NCBI GenBank assembly: GCA_002315855.1
Contig: DCIG01000014.1
Span: 1,549-16,856, forward strand
Source: Lentisphaeria bacterium UBA1732
GTDB lineage: Bacteria > Verrucomicrobiota > Lentisphaeria > Victivallales > UBA1829
Direction of reading: 5' to 3'
DNA length: 15,308 bases
Shown: positions 7,379-14,220 of the stretch, one piece after another
Layout: the number at the start of each line of letters is the position of its first letter
Position numbering within the stretch: the stretch's first letter is position 1
The notes under the pieces: model-generated
Told to the model about the DNA's origin: nothing
The model's database searches: none
Seen by the model: the letters and a program-made list of their open reading frames with translations, nothing else
Position numbers and translations under genes: made by a program

Positions 7379-7409
7379 AAAATATACCGAAAACAGGTTT
7401 TTTCAAACG
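7379..7409 (-). promoter_or_regulatory. second promoter-like copy, repeat of the downstream promoter's -35 region
   Basis: The 20 bp at 7390-7409 match 7312-7331 at 17 positions; the minus-strand core is CGTTTGAAAAA followed by CTGT two bases later. The copy has TTGAAA at 7401-7406 and TATTTT at 7379-7384 with the same 16-bp spacing (or TATATT with 14). The start of the 20-mer recurs once more as AAAAACAGGT near 7344-7353. This is either a tandem promoter or a duplicated regulator site overlapping the -35 boxes. Confidence 0.4.
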
Positions 7410-7454
7410 GAAAATAAAAATTTTGCTCATTTTGGTCGATTTTGAGGAGAAAAC

Positions 7455-7483
7455 TTGATTTTTCCACAGTCATGATGTACAGT
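7455..7483 (+). promoter_or_regulatory. possible promoter for the GNAT gene
   Basis: TTGATT (7455-7460) and TACAGT (7478-7483) are separated by 17 bp and each match 4 of 6 consensus bases. If used, the transcript would start near 7490 and carry the direct repeats at 7491-7587 in its roughly 115-nt leader. The call is weak, from hexamers and spacing only. Confidence 0.3.
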
Positions 7484-7490
7484 AACATAA

Positions 7491-7587
7491 CAAGCTCAAA
7501 ACGAGCTCATACGATACAATACAGTGCGAGCTCACGCAAGCTCAAAACATACAACACAGTGCGAGCTCACGCAAGCTCAAAACATAC
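7491..7587 (+). repeat. 35-bp direct repeats with GAGCTC cores in the GNAT leader
   Basis: Positions 7521-7552 and 7556-7587 are identical, giving a 35-bp period (ACAGTGCGAGCTCACG followed by CAAGCTCAAAACATAC). A third, divergent unit at 7491-7536 shares CAAGCTCAAAAC (7491-7502) and GAGCTC (7503-7508). Each full unit can fold as GAGCT-CACGCA-AGCTC (7528-7543 and 7563-7578). The first unit folds as AGCTC-AAAAC-GAGCT (7493-7507). The last copy ends just before the GGAG at 7588-7591. Confidence 0.85.
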
Positions 7588-7604
7588 GGAGTGGAAACAG
7601 CACC

Positions 7605-8213
7605 ATGATCACCATCGATTCATTTCGGGCGGAAGACGTGCCGGCCGCAAGTCAAATCGCCGGAAAGATCTGGGAAGGGGAAATTCCCGGACTGACGCCT
7701 GATTTATCTCCGTATCTGTATGAATTTTTAGTACGTTACTACTTTGTGGAGGCATCGGAGTACAATGTCGCGGCAAGGGATGAGAGCGGTAAGCTCGTCG
7801 GGTTCCTGCTGGGAGCACGGGAACACATCGTCGGTCAGGCTCCGGACGACTGGCTCAGGACCTGTCCGAAGGAAGTGCGGGAGCATCCCATGTTCAAGGA
7901 TTACCGGGAGTACCTGGAGTTCAACCGCGAGGCGGAAACGAGGTACGCGAAACCGGATGATCTGCTCCTGCTGCTGTTCTGCAGTACGCGGCGGGGAGCG
8001 GGGAGGCTGATGATGGAGGAAATGGATTTGCGCTGTGCCTCAAATCCTGAGATACGCTCGACCCTGCTTTGGACGGACGAGACCTGCGACTTCGACTATT
8101 ACCGGAAGCGGGGGTATCATGAGGCGGCATCGTATGTCTGCGAGACGGCACCGGGGGGACAGAAATTTGTGACATGGCTTTTCCGCCGCGTTCTGAAACA
8201 GACCGCCGGATAA
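7605..8213 (+). CDS. GNAT-family N-acetyltransferase, 202 aa
   Basis: GNAT enzymes move an acetyl group from acetyl-CoA to an amine on a small molecule, peptide or protein; this one's substrate cannot be read from the sequence. The N-terminus (ITIDSFRAEDVPAASQIAGKIW) is the usual first strand and helix of the fold. A central strand (LVGFLLGAREHI) precedes the acetyl-CoA-binding motif, here CSTRRGAGRLMMEEM, a fair R-x-x-G-x-G/A match. The late motif DFDYYRKRGYHEAASYV fits the conserved Tyr and Gly-Phe/Tyr region. Start: ATG 7605, with GGAG at 7588-7591, a long spacing of 13 nt. The frame runs open through the upstream direct repeats to a GTG at 7524, but that extension is repeat-encoded and has no ribosome-binding site. 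It stands alone, divergent from the partner-switch operon, so a functional link with that operon is only possible. Confidence 0.8.
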   Translation: MITIDSFRAEDVPAASQIAGKIWEGEIPGLTPDLSPYLYEFLVRYYFVEASEYNVAARDESGKLVGFLLGAREHIVGQAPDDWLRTCPKEVREHPMFKDYREYLEFNREAETRYAKPDDLLLLLFCSTRRGAGRLMMEEMDLRCASNPEIRSTLLWTDETCDFDYYRKRGYHEAASYVCETAPGGQKFVTWLFRRVLKQTAG

Positions 8214-8343
8214 ACCACGGGGAAAGGGGATAAAAAGCGACTCTTCTGCAAAATGTGTCTGTATCGCGTTTTAAGGCATGGCAATCTTAAAAGATATGTA
8301 TTGATATGGTTTTTGTAATAAGGTGGTCTTAAATCGCGTGGAA

Positions 8344-8434
8344 AGTGCCTTATTCGGCATTCTGATATTTTATGACATGGCTCCTTTCTTTTTCATCAGG
8401 GCAAATACGGTTCGAGAATGCCGTTGGAGCATTC
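8344..8434 (+). other. set of competing inverted repeats in the 366-bp gap before the GH43 gene
   Basis: CGGCATTCT (8355-8363) is the exact reverse complement of AGAATGCCG (8415-8423). The same segments also take part in two local hairpins: 8344-8349 with 8356-8361, and 8416-8421 with 8429-8434. The local and long-range pairings exclude one another. T-rich stretches follow at 8455-8475. The element lies upstream of the best promoter candidate for the GH43 gene, so whether it is transcribed is unclear; it might be a leader or the end of the GNAT transcript. I see no gene in 8214-8579. Confidence 0.4.
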
Positions 8435-8495
8435 CGGCTGTTTTGGGGGGATGTATTTTTTTCTGTTATTTTTTTGTTAAAAGGCCGGTTTTATC

Positions 8496-8523
8496 TTGAA
8501 AAAATAAAAAACAAGCGTATCAT
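8496..8523 (+). promoter_or_regulatory. predicted sigma70-type promoter of the glycosidase operon
   Basis: TTGAAA (8496-8501) and TATCAT (8518-8523) are separated by 16 A-rich bp and each match 5 of 6 consensus bases. Transcription would start near 8530, about 50 nt before ATG 8580. Confidence 0.55.
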
Positions 8524-8579
8524 TAACTGAAAATGTATCACAAAACAACCATTTTCTCCTTATTGCGAGGGTATGATTC

Positions 8580-10376
8580 ATGAAAAAAACAGTTTTCGCC
8601 TCCATAACAATCGCATCTGCGGTGTGTGCAAGTCTGCTTGCTGCAGTTTCCTGCGTGTGCAGACAGGAATGTCAGCCGCAGGAAAGCAGTCCGACTTTTC
8701 AAACGTACTGCAATCCGCTGAATATCCCGTACCGCTTCGCGCTCAGCAATCATCAGCAGGGGAAAGCGGGACGGGAAGCCGCCGATCCTTTCATCCGCTA
8801 TGCCAACGGCAAATACTGGCTGTTCGCATCCAAATGCGGAGGCTATTTCCAGTCGGACGATCCGGTGCACTGGAAATTCATCACGCAGGCGGGCTATCCC
8901 TCGGAACAGTATGCGCCGACCGTGCTTTTCCGCGACAAGGTATGCTATTTTCTGGGGTCAAGCGGACGTGAACTGTGGATGAACGACGAGCCGGAGTCGA
9001 AGCCGTGGACCCTGCTGAAGCGGGTTTCGGACATGCCCGATCCGGATTTATTCCAGGACGACGACGGGCGGGTGTATGTGTACTGGGGATGCTCGGACTC
9101 TGCGCCGATTTACGGTCAGGAACTGGACCCGGAGCATGATTTCGCGCCAATCGGTCAGCCGGTGGTGTTGATCAAGGGGCTGGACCTGCTTCATCACGGG
9201 TGGGAAGCGCATGATTCGACCGTGCCGGATGAGGAACTCAGCAAGCAGAAGCCGTGGATGGAAGGATCGGACGTCATCAAGCACAACGGGAAATACTATC
9301 TGCAATACGCGGCTCCGGGGACGGAACTGCGAAGCTACGCAGACGGAGTGTATGTCGCCGACAAGCCTCTGGGCCCGTATCACTACGAGCAGTACAGTCC
9401 GGCAGTGTACAAGCCATCGGGATTCATCGCATCGGCAGGACACGGCAGCACGTTCACCACGAGGGAAAAGGAACTGTGGCGCATTTCGACCATGAAAATC
9501 AGCGTGAATTTCATGTTTGAGCGCAGAATCGGTCTTTTCCCGGCATCGTTCGCGGAACGGGGGAACGGAGAAAGCGATCAGCTGATGTGCGACACCTATC
9601 TGGGAGATTATCCGCAGCTGATTCCCGGTCAGAAAGCATACACGACCGAAGGTTCCAATCTGGCAGGGTGGATGCTCCTGTCGCTGAAAACGGCGGCGCA
9701 GGCATCCTCGGTGCTGGACGAGGCAAAGTATGCGGCCGCCAATGCGTTCGACGAGCAAATCGAAACCTCGTGGGCAGCGGCGACCGGAAATCCCGGTGAA
9801 TGGCTTCAAACGGATTTGGGAAAGACGTGCAGAATCAATGCCGTGCAGGTCAATTTCGCAGACGTGAACGCGAAACACTACGGGAAACTGAATGACGCGT
9901 ATCAATATACGCTGGAATATTCGGCGGACGGCAAAAAGTGGAACATGCTGGCTGACCGGAAGGACAACCGGGAAGATATGCCGCACGATTACATCCAGCT
10001 GGAATCGCCTGTTTCCGCAAGATACCTGAAATTAACCAATTACCATACTCCGGCGAATGCGGTGTTCTCCGTGTCGGGACTGCGTGTTTTCGGCAGCGGG
10101 CTGGGAAAAAGCCCGGATACGGTTGCGGGGATTCAGGCAGTGCGGGGCGAAAACCGCCGCACGATGAGCGTGAAATGGAATCCGGTCAGGAATGCGGATT
10201 TCTATATCGTGCGCTACGGCATCCATCCCGACCGCCTGAACCACAATATGCAGGTCTATGAGGGGAATGAGGTGCTGCTCCCCGGTCTGAACACGGAAAG
10301 CGACTATTATGTTACCGTGGATGCGGTCAATGACAGCGGCATCGCAAGGAACCAAAAGACGGTGAAAAACAAGTAA
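8580..10376 (+). CDS. exported GH43-type glycosidase with F5/8 type C and fibronectin III domains, 598 aa
   Basis: GH43 enzymes are five-bladed propellers that remove arabinosyl, xylosyl or galactosyl units from polysaccharides. Residues 1-25 form a signal sequence with Cys25 in an imperfect lipobox (AVSC), so it may be a lipoprotein. The catalytic domain spans about 40-350. The expected acidic triad can be read as D69 in AADPFI, D154 or D156 in MPDPDLF, and E228 in MEGSDVIKHNGKYYL. A galactose-binding-like F5/8C (CBM32-type) domain fills about 370-505: AFDEQIETSW, GEWLQTDLG, YTLEYSADGKKW, ARYLKL. A fibronectin III domain follows (513-595: MSVKWNPV, YIVRYG, YYVTVDAVNDSG). ATG 8580 has GAGG 9 nt upstream. 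The fucosidase gene follows after 52 bp. I cannot name the subfamily or exact substrate. Export plus a sugar-binding domain fits attack on a complex glycan outside the cytoplasm. Confidence 0.85.
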   Translation: MKKTVFASITIASAVCASLLAAVSCVCRQECQPQESSPTFQTYCNPLNIPYRFALSNHQQGKAGREAADPFIRYANGKYWLFASKCGGYFQSDDPVHWKFITQAGYPSEQYAPTVLFRDKVCYFLGSSGRELWMNDEPESKPWTLLKRVSDMPDPDLFQDDDGRVYVYWGCSDSAPIYGQELDPEHDFAPIGQPVVLIKGLDLLHHGWEAHDSTVPDEELSKQKPWMEGSDVIKHNGKYYLQYAAPGTELRSYADGVYVADKPLGPYHYEQYSPAVYKPSGFIASAGHGSTFTTREKELWRISTMKISVNFMFERRIGLFPASFAERGNGESDQLMCDTYLGDYPQLIPGQKAYTTEGSNLAGWMLLSLKTAAQASSVLDEAKYAAANAFDEQIETSWAAATGNPGEWLQTDLGKTCRINAVQVNFADVNAKHYGKLNDAYQYTLEYSADGKKWNMLADRKDNREDMPHDYIQLESPVSARYLKLTNYHTPANAVFSVSGLRVFGSGLGKSPDTVAGIQAVRGENRRTMSVKWNPVRNADFYIVRYGIHPDRLNHNMQVYEGNEVLLPGLNTESDYYVTVDAVNDSGIARNQKTVKNK

Positions 10377-10428
10377 ACAGAGCTAAATGAAAAACTTTCC
10401 AATACTTTACAACAAAAGAGGCTGCAAT

Positions 10429-12207
10429 ATGAAATTCATGAGCATTCTATCCCTGTCGGTGCTCGTGTGTTCTCTGACATTCGGGGCGGACAGCATCGCG
10501 GATTATCCGATTATATCCAAGTTCAATCAGGGGAGAGCCCCGGCGGAACGCATCCTGAAACGAGGCGACAACAATATCTATGCGATTCTGCATTTCGGAC
10601 CGAACACCTACACAGACCGGGAATGGGGCTACGGGGACGAAGACCCGAAGAACTTCAACCCCACGGAATTTGACGCGGAACAAATCGTGAAGGCCGCAAA
10701 AGACGGCGGAATCACGGGCATCATCATCGTGTGCAAACACCACGACGGTTTGTGCATGTGGCCGACCAAAACGACCGAACACAACATCACCAAAACACCG
10801 TTCCGCGAGGGGAAAGGCGATTATGTGAAGGAAATGGCGGACGCGTGCCGGAAATACGGGCTGAACGTGGGATTCTACGTGTCGCCGTGGGATCGCAACA
10901 GCGCATACTACGGCAAGCCCGAATACATCGATATTTTCCGGGCGCAGCTGAGGGAGGTGCTGAGCAATTACGGACCGGCATTCGAGGTTTTTGTGGACGG
11001 AGCGAACGGCGGGGACGGGTATTACGGCGGAGCTCGCGAACGGAGAAACATCGACCACCGCACATACTACGACTGGACCAATTCGTGGAGCATCATCCGC
11101 GAACTCCAGCCGGACGCGTGCATCTGGAGCGACGTGGGACCGGATGTGAAGTACATCGGAAACGAACAGGGAATGTACGATCCCGACGGCTATGCGTCGT
11201 TTTCCCCCCACGCGCCCGGACAGGGAGAGGCAATGCCCGGATACTGCCGTTTCAATGAATCGTCACACGGACATAAGGACGGACTTTTCTTCATTCCCGG
11301 CGACTGCGACGTGGCACTGCGTCCGGGATGGTTCTATCACCCCGCAGAAGACAATGCACAGAAGAGCGTGCGGCAGCTGATCAACATCTATCTGCATTCC
11401 GTGGGGTCGGGCGCGTACCTGAATCTGGGGCTGGCTCCCGACAAGCGCGGAATCCTGCACGAAAACGACGTCAAACGGCTGAAAGAATTCAAGGCGGCGG
11501 TCGATTCTCTTTTCGCAAATCAGGTTTTTGAAACCGTGCTGAAACTTGATAAAAATGAAGGAGTTGTAACGTTCGGCGGACCGAGGAAGCTCAACTTCAT
11601 CAAGATGGCGGAAGAGCTGACGACCACCCGCGGCGAACTGGTGTCGGGATACGCCATCGATTTGCGCGTGAACGGGAACTGGGTCAATGTGCTGAACGGC
11701 AAAGCCATCGGACTGAACCGGCTGAAAGCATTCCAGCCCAAAACCGCCGACGCACTCCGCGTCCGTATCACCGAAAGCAGCGCAGCTGTGCCGCTGTTGA
11801 AGATTTCCGGCTATCTCGCCCCCGACGATTTAATCGGGAACGGTCTGCCGATTCGCAGCAACGATATCCGCTCACGCCGCGAATACCAGAGACTCGCACC
11901 GGGAAAAGCCGCAGGGAATACAATCGAATGCGATATTCCATCCGATGTTCAGGAAATCAAAGGAGTTGTGTTTACGCCGCTGGACGAGATTCCCGCAGGG
12001 ACGCCCGACCGCTGTGTGATTGAGGCTCTGATTGACGGGAAATGGACGAAAGTGTCCGAAAAAGAGTTTTCCAATATCAAGGCAAACCCGATTCCGCAGC
12101 TCGTAACGCTGAATCCCATCCGTGCATCGAAAATCCGCCTGAGAGGGACGCATTTTCCGGAAGACGGAGCAGAACTGGCATTCGCTGAAATCGGCGTAAT
12201 GAAGTAA
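10429..12207 (+). CDS. exported GH29 alpha-L-fucosidase with C-terminal F5/8C-like domain, 592 aa
   Basis: GH29 enzymes hydrolyse terminal alpha-L-fucose with retention. Starting at ATG 10429 (AGAGG 7 nt upstream), the protein opens with a signal peptide (MKFMSILSLSVLVCSLTFGA). An in-frame ATG at 10387 lacks a site and would spoil that signal. The catalytic domain (about 25-365) carries the family hallmark KHHDGLCMW 103-111 and FVDGANGG, whose D190 is the expected nucleophile. GPDVKYIGNEQG follows; its E246 sits where subfamily GH29-B places the acid/base. RPGWFYHP is also typical of the B type, which tends to prefer alpha-1,3/1,4 linkages on branched oligosaccharides, so that preference is an inference here. 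About 365-455 is a linker/beta domain and about 470-592 resembles a galactose-binding-like fold. It follows the GH43 gene by 52 bp and ends at the shared terminator, so the two probably process the same fucose-bearing glycan. Confidence 0.92.
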   Translation: MKFMSILSLSVLVCSLTFGADSIADYPIISKFNQGRAPAERILKRGDNNIYAILHFGPNTYTDREWGYGDEDPKNFNPTEFDAEQIVKAAKDGGITGIIIVCKHHDGLCMWPTKTTEHNITKTPFREGKGDYVKEMADACRKYGLNVGFYVSPWDRNSAYYGKPEYIDIFRAQLREVLSNYGPAFEVFVDGANGGDGYYGGARERRNIDHRTYYDWTNSWSIIRELQPDACIWSDVGPDVKYIGNEQGMYDPDGYASFSPHAPGQGEAMPGYCRFNESSHGHKDGLFFIPGDCDVALRPGWFYHPAEDNAQKSVRQLINIYLHSVGSGAYLNLGLAPDKRGILHENDVKRLKEFKAAVDSLFANQVFETVLKLDKNEGVVTFGGPRKLNFIKMAEELTTTRGELVSGYAIDLRVNGNWVNVLNGKAIGLNRLKAFQPKTADALRVRITESSAAVPLLKISGYLAPDDLIGNGLPIRSNDIRSRREYQRLAPGKAAGNTIECDIPSDVQEIKGVVFTPLDEIPAGTPDRCVIEALIDGKWTKVSEKEFSNIKANPIPQLVTLNPIRASKIRLRGTHFPEDGAELAFAEIGVMK

Positions 12208-12238
12208 GTTACTGAAAAATAAAGATTGCAGAAAGAAA

Positions 12239-12271
12239 AAGGAATGGATTTCGAGGGGAAATCCATTCCTT
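12239..12271. terminator. bidirectional terminator between convergent fucosidase and ferredoxin genes
   Basis: A perfect 14-bp inverted repeat (12239-12252 with 12258-12271) surrounds a 5-nt loop. On the minus strand it is followed by TTTTT (plus-strand A 12236-12240). On the plus strand only TTGTAAATAA follows, so the stronger terminator signal faces the ferredoxin/ribosomal side. It begins 31 bp after the fucosidase stop. Confidence 0.85.
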
Positions 12272-12279
12272 GTAAATAA

Positions 12280-12306
12280 GATTCCGAGCCGGGAAAGGCC
12301 GGAATC
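12280..12306 (-). terminator. second hairpin, first terminator downstream of the ferredoxin gene
   Basis: GATTCCG-GCC (12280-12290, with A12287 bulged) pairs with GGC-CGGAATC (12297-12306) around GGGAAA. On the minus strand it is followed by TTATTTAC, a modest T-rich tail. It lies 34 bp past the ferredoxin stop and 8 bp from the perfect hairpin, making a tandem terminator. Confidence 0.6.
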
Positions 12307-12340
12307 AAGATGCCATGAGAAGCATCAACGCCGCTGAAGA

Positions 12341-12514
12341 TTATTCAACGGTGATGGCTTCGCAGGGGCATTCGCCGGCGCAAGCACCGCAGCTGACGCA
12401 ATCAGCTTCGTTCACTTCGGCAACGCCGTCTTTCATGGAAATAGCACTGACGGGGCAGGTGCCAACGCAGGTTTCGCAACCGGCGCACTTGCTGGAATCA
12501 ACTTTTGCAGCCAT
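12341..12514 (-). CDS. 2[4Fe-4S] ferredoxin, 57 aa
   Basis: A small cytoplasmic electron carrier of the clostridial type. Two complete cluster motifs are visible: CAGCETCVGTCP and CVSCGACAGECP, each C-x2-C-x2-C-x3-C-P, separated by the usual link (VSAISMKDGVAEVNEAD). The 57-residue length is normal for this class. ATG 12514 is chosen because AAGGAG lies 8 nt upstream; an in-frame ATG at 12547 lacks a site and would add an uncharacteristic tail. It lies 136 bp downstream of rplQ on the same strand. The gap holds a hairpin without a U tract and a TATAAA at 12591-12596, but no good -35 box, so the gene may be read partly from the ribosomal operon and partly on its own. Its presence fits a fermentative anaerobe with ferredoxin-dependent oxidoreductases. 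Confidence 0.93.
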   Translation of the reverse strand: MAAKVDSSKCAGCETCVGTCPVSAISMKDGVAEVNEADCVSCGACAGECPCEAITVE

Positions 12515-12602
12515 GATGAAATCTCCTTCATATTGTGGCTTGATCAAGGAAAAGCAGGAACAGAAAGTCCCGGATTTCCCTCAAAATCATTTTATAGGGA
12601 GC

Positions 12603-12627
12603 CTCTCCGACTCCGATGAGGGGAGAG
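12603..12627 (-). other. hairpin after rplQ, possible weak or factor-assisted terminator
   Basis: CTCTCC (12603-12608) pairs with GGAGAG (12622-12627). The inner CTC (12611-12613) pairs with GAG (12618-12620) around CGAT, with a small internal loop. On the minus strand it is followed by GCTCCCTATAAAATG and no T tract. It lies 24 bp after the rplQ stop. It may lower read-through into the ferredoxin gene or protect the rplQ mRNA end. Confidence 0.35.
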
Positions 12628-12650
12628 TCTGCGGAAAAATGCTTAACCGA

Positions 12651-13100
12651 TTATTCAGCCTTGGCTTCTTCAGCCTTGGCTTCTTCAGCCTTGGGGGCAT
12701 CCGCCTTTGCGACAGGCTCATTGACGAGCTGGATGATGCAAAGCGGAGCGGCATCGCCTCTGCGATAAGAGGTGTGAATGATACGGGTGTAACCGCCGAG
12801 GCGATCAGCGTAACGGGGACCAAGTTCGTCAAAGAGCTTCTTGAGGACGAGCTTCTTGGTCTGGACGCATTCGTCGGGGGTGTTGATTTTCAGTCTGGCA
12901 TAGGCGAGGCGCATTTTGTGTTCGCCGCCGGCCTTTGCGAGAGTGATGAGACGTTCGACGAAGCGGCGAAGTTCCTTGGCGCGGACGACGGTCGTCTGAA
13001 TCTGTTCATGTTCGATGAGGCTGCATGCGAGATTGACCAGCATGGCCTTTCTGTGGCCGCAGTTGCGGTTAAGTTTGGCTGTGTGTTTGAGGTGGCGCAT
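12651..13100 (-). CDS. rplQ: 50S ribosomal protein L17 (bL17), 149 aa
   Basis: A component of the large ribosomal subunit near the exit of the peptide tunnel. The N-terminus MRHLKHTAKLNRNCGHRKAML is the hallmark of bL17, followed by LACSLIEHEQIQTTVVRAKELRRFVERLITLAKAG and the C-terminal core RYADRLGGYTRIIHTSYRRGDAAPLCIIQLV. The core ends near residue 127. The last 20 or so residues are a low-complexity acidic/basic tail (PKAEEAKAEEAKAE) encoded by a 15-bp tandem repeat, which makes the protein longer than the usual 115-130. It starts 5 bp after the rpoA stop, so translation is probably coupled, and it is the last ribosomal gene of the block. Confidence 0.97.
   Translation of the reverse strand: MRHLKHTAKLNRNCGHRKAMLVNLACSLIEHEQIQTTVVRAKELRRFVERLITLAKAGGEHKMRLAYARLKINTPDECVQTKKLVLKKLFDELGPRYADRLGGYTRIIHTSYRRGDAAPLCIIQLVNEPVAKADAPKAEEAKAEEAKAE
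12654..12694 (-). repeat. 15-bp tandem repeat encoding the L17 tail
   Basis: The plus-strand unit TTCAGCCTTGGCTTC occurs at 12654-12668 and 12669-12683, with an 11-bp partial third copy at 12684-12694. It encodes repeated E-A-K-A-E on the minus strand. The period is a multiple of three, so gain or loss of a unit keeps the frame and only changes tail length. Confidence 0.9.
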
Positions 13101-13105
13101 GGAAG

Positions 13106-14134
13106 TTATCCTTCCTCTTTATCTTTTTTCTGGGATTTGGCTTTTTCAGCTTCGGCCAGGATATTGTTTTCGAGTTCTTCGGAGAGAGGCATACCGAGCG
13201 AAAGGTTGAGCTTCTGGAGTTTATCCTTGACTTCGTCGAGAGATTTCTTTCCGAAATTACGGTATTTGAGCATACGGGATTCTGTTTTGAGGCAGAGTTC
13301 GCCGATCAGCTTGATGTCAGCATTGTTCAGGCAGTTCTGAGCGCGGACGGAAAGTTCGAGGGCATCGACATCCTGAATGAGCTGCTTATAGAGAGCCTGA
13401 TCCTTTTCAGGGATGGTGGAGTTATCGAGATCGGAAGCATGGCTGCCAAGGAACGGACGCAAATGATCTTTGAGGATTTTTGCGGCTTTCTCCAGCGCTT
13501 CGATCGGAGTAACGCGCCCATCGGTGTGAATTTCAAGCGTGAGGGAGTCCATTTCGGTTTCTTCGCCGACGCGGGTCGCACTGACCTGGTATCGGACATA
13601 AGTAACCGGGCTGAACAAGCAGTCGATTGCAATGGTACCGAGCGGCTGATCCGGACGCTTGTTGCGTTCGGAAGGTCTCCAACCGCGACCTTTTGCGACT
13701 TCGAGTTCGCAATGGAAGGGGACATCCTTATCGAGAGTGCAGATGATCTGTTCGGGGTTAAGGATTTCCACGGTCCCATCGGTGATGATGTCGCCGGCGA
13801 GGACGGGGCCAGCTTTTTTCTTCCGAATTTCAAGCACCTTTTCCTGATCGGAGTTGAGATTCAGTTTGACCTTTTTGAGGTTCAGAATGATCTCAGTGAC
13901 ATCTTCGACGACATGAGGGAGCGAGCCGAATTCGTGGGAAGTACCTTCGATACGCACGGCACTGATAGCGGCACCTTCAAGCGAAGAAAGAAGCACACGA
14001 CGGAGGGCATTGCCAATCGTGTGACCGAATCCGCTCTGGAAAGGTTCGGCGGTAAACTTGGCATAGAAATCCGTAGCCGTATCTTCATCGCACTTGATAG
14101 AGCCCGGCATCGGGAAATTATGTAGTGTTGCCAT
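13106..14134 (-). CDS. rpoA: DNA-directed RNA polymerase subunit alpha, 342 aa
   Basis: The alpha subunit dimerises to start RNA polymerase assembly and contacts upstream promoter DNA and activators. The N-terminal domain (about 1-235) shows GHTIGNALRRVLLSSLEGAAI (37-57), the conserved dimer/beta-contact helix, and VEDVTEIILNLK (76-87). The C-terminal domain (about 259-315) reads LELSVRAQNCLNNADI, then FGKKSLDEVKDKL. R264 and N267 match the E. coli residues R265 and N268 that touch the UP element, so DNA contact seems kept. A charged Lys/Glu tail ends the protein. Start: GGAGG 9 nt before ATG 14134. It follows rpsK by 86 bp without rpsD between them, and rplQ begins 5 bp after its stop. Length and motifs are normal. 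Confidence 0.98.
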   Translation of the reverse strand: MATLHNFPMPGSIKCDEDTATDFYAKFTAEPFQSGFGHTIGNALRRVLLSSLEGAAISAVRIEGTSHEFGSLPHVVEDVTEIILNLKKVKLNLNSDQEKVLEIRKKKAGPVLAGDIITDGTVEILNPEQIICTLDKDVPFHCELEVAKGRGWRPSERNKRPDQPLGTIAIDCLFSPVTYVRYQVSATRVGEETEMDSLTLEIHTDGRVTPIEALEKAAKILKDHLRPFLGSHASDLDNSTIPEKDQALYKQLIQDVDALELSVRAQNCLNNADIKLIGELCLKTESRMLKYRNFGKKSLDEVKDKLQKLNLSLGMPLSEELENNILAEAEKAKSQKKDKEEG

Positions 14135-14144
14135 GATGTTATTC

Positions 14145-14194
14145 CTCCGGTAAATAGGTTGACTGTGAAGTTATATGCAGCGGTGGACCCGGAG
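14145..14194 (-). promoter_or_regulatory. possible pairing that covers the rpoA ribosome-binding site
   Basis: In the 86-bp rpsK-rpoA gap, minus-strand CTCCGG (plus 14189-14194) can pair with CCGGAG (plus 14145-14150), which overlaps the GGAGG used for rpoA (14144-14148). The loop is 38 nt and the stem only 6 bp, so this could be chance. If real, it would make rpoA translation depend on ribosomes or a protein opening the leader. Confidence 0.25.
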
Positions 14195-14220
14195 CATAAG
14201 AGCAAGAAGGACGGCGAGCG

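Noticed and set aside
7491..7587. CRISPR array
   Set aside because: The copies are almost directly adjacent with no spacers of even length and no cas genes nearby.
7524..7604. N-terminal extension of the GNAT protein to a GTG codon
   Set aside because: It would be encoded by the direct repeats and precede a normal GNAT N-terminus; the frame being open there is probably accidental.
8233..8272. Terminator after the GNAT gene
   Set aside because: AAAA-GCGA and TCGC-G-TTTT can pair, but with a 23-nt loop and a bulge; too weak to call.
9048..9986. 312-codon open frame on the - strand
   Set aside because: Antisense to the GH43 protein, basic and low in recognisable structure, with no ribosome-binding site.
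10387..10428. Upstream ATG for the fucosidase
   Set aside because: No ribosome-binding site, and the added 14 residues would displace a good signal peptide starting at 10429.
10447..11211. 254-codon open frame on the - strand
   Set aside because: Complement of the GH29 catalytic domain; Val/His/Arg-rich shadow composition.
12315..13340. 341-codon open frame on the + strand
   Set aside because: Antisense to the ferredoxin, rplQ and the end of rpoA, all unmistakable genes; its repeated FFSLGFFSLG stretch is only the complement of the L17 tail repeat.
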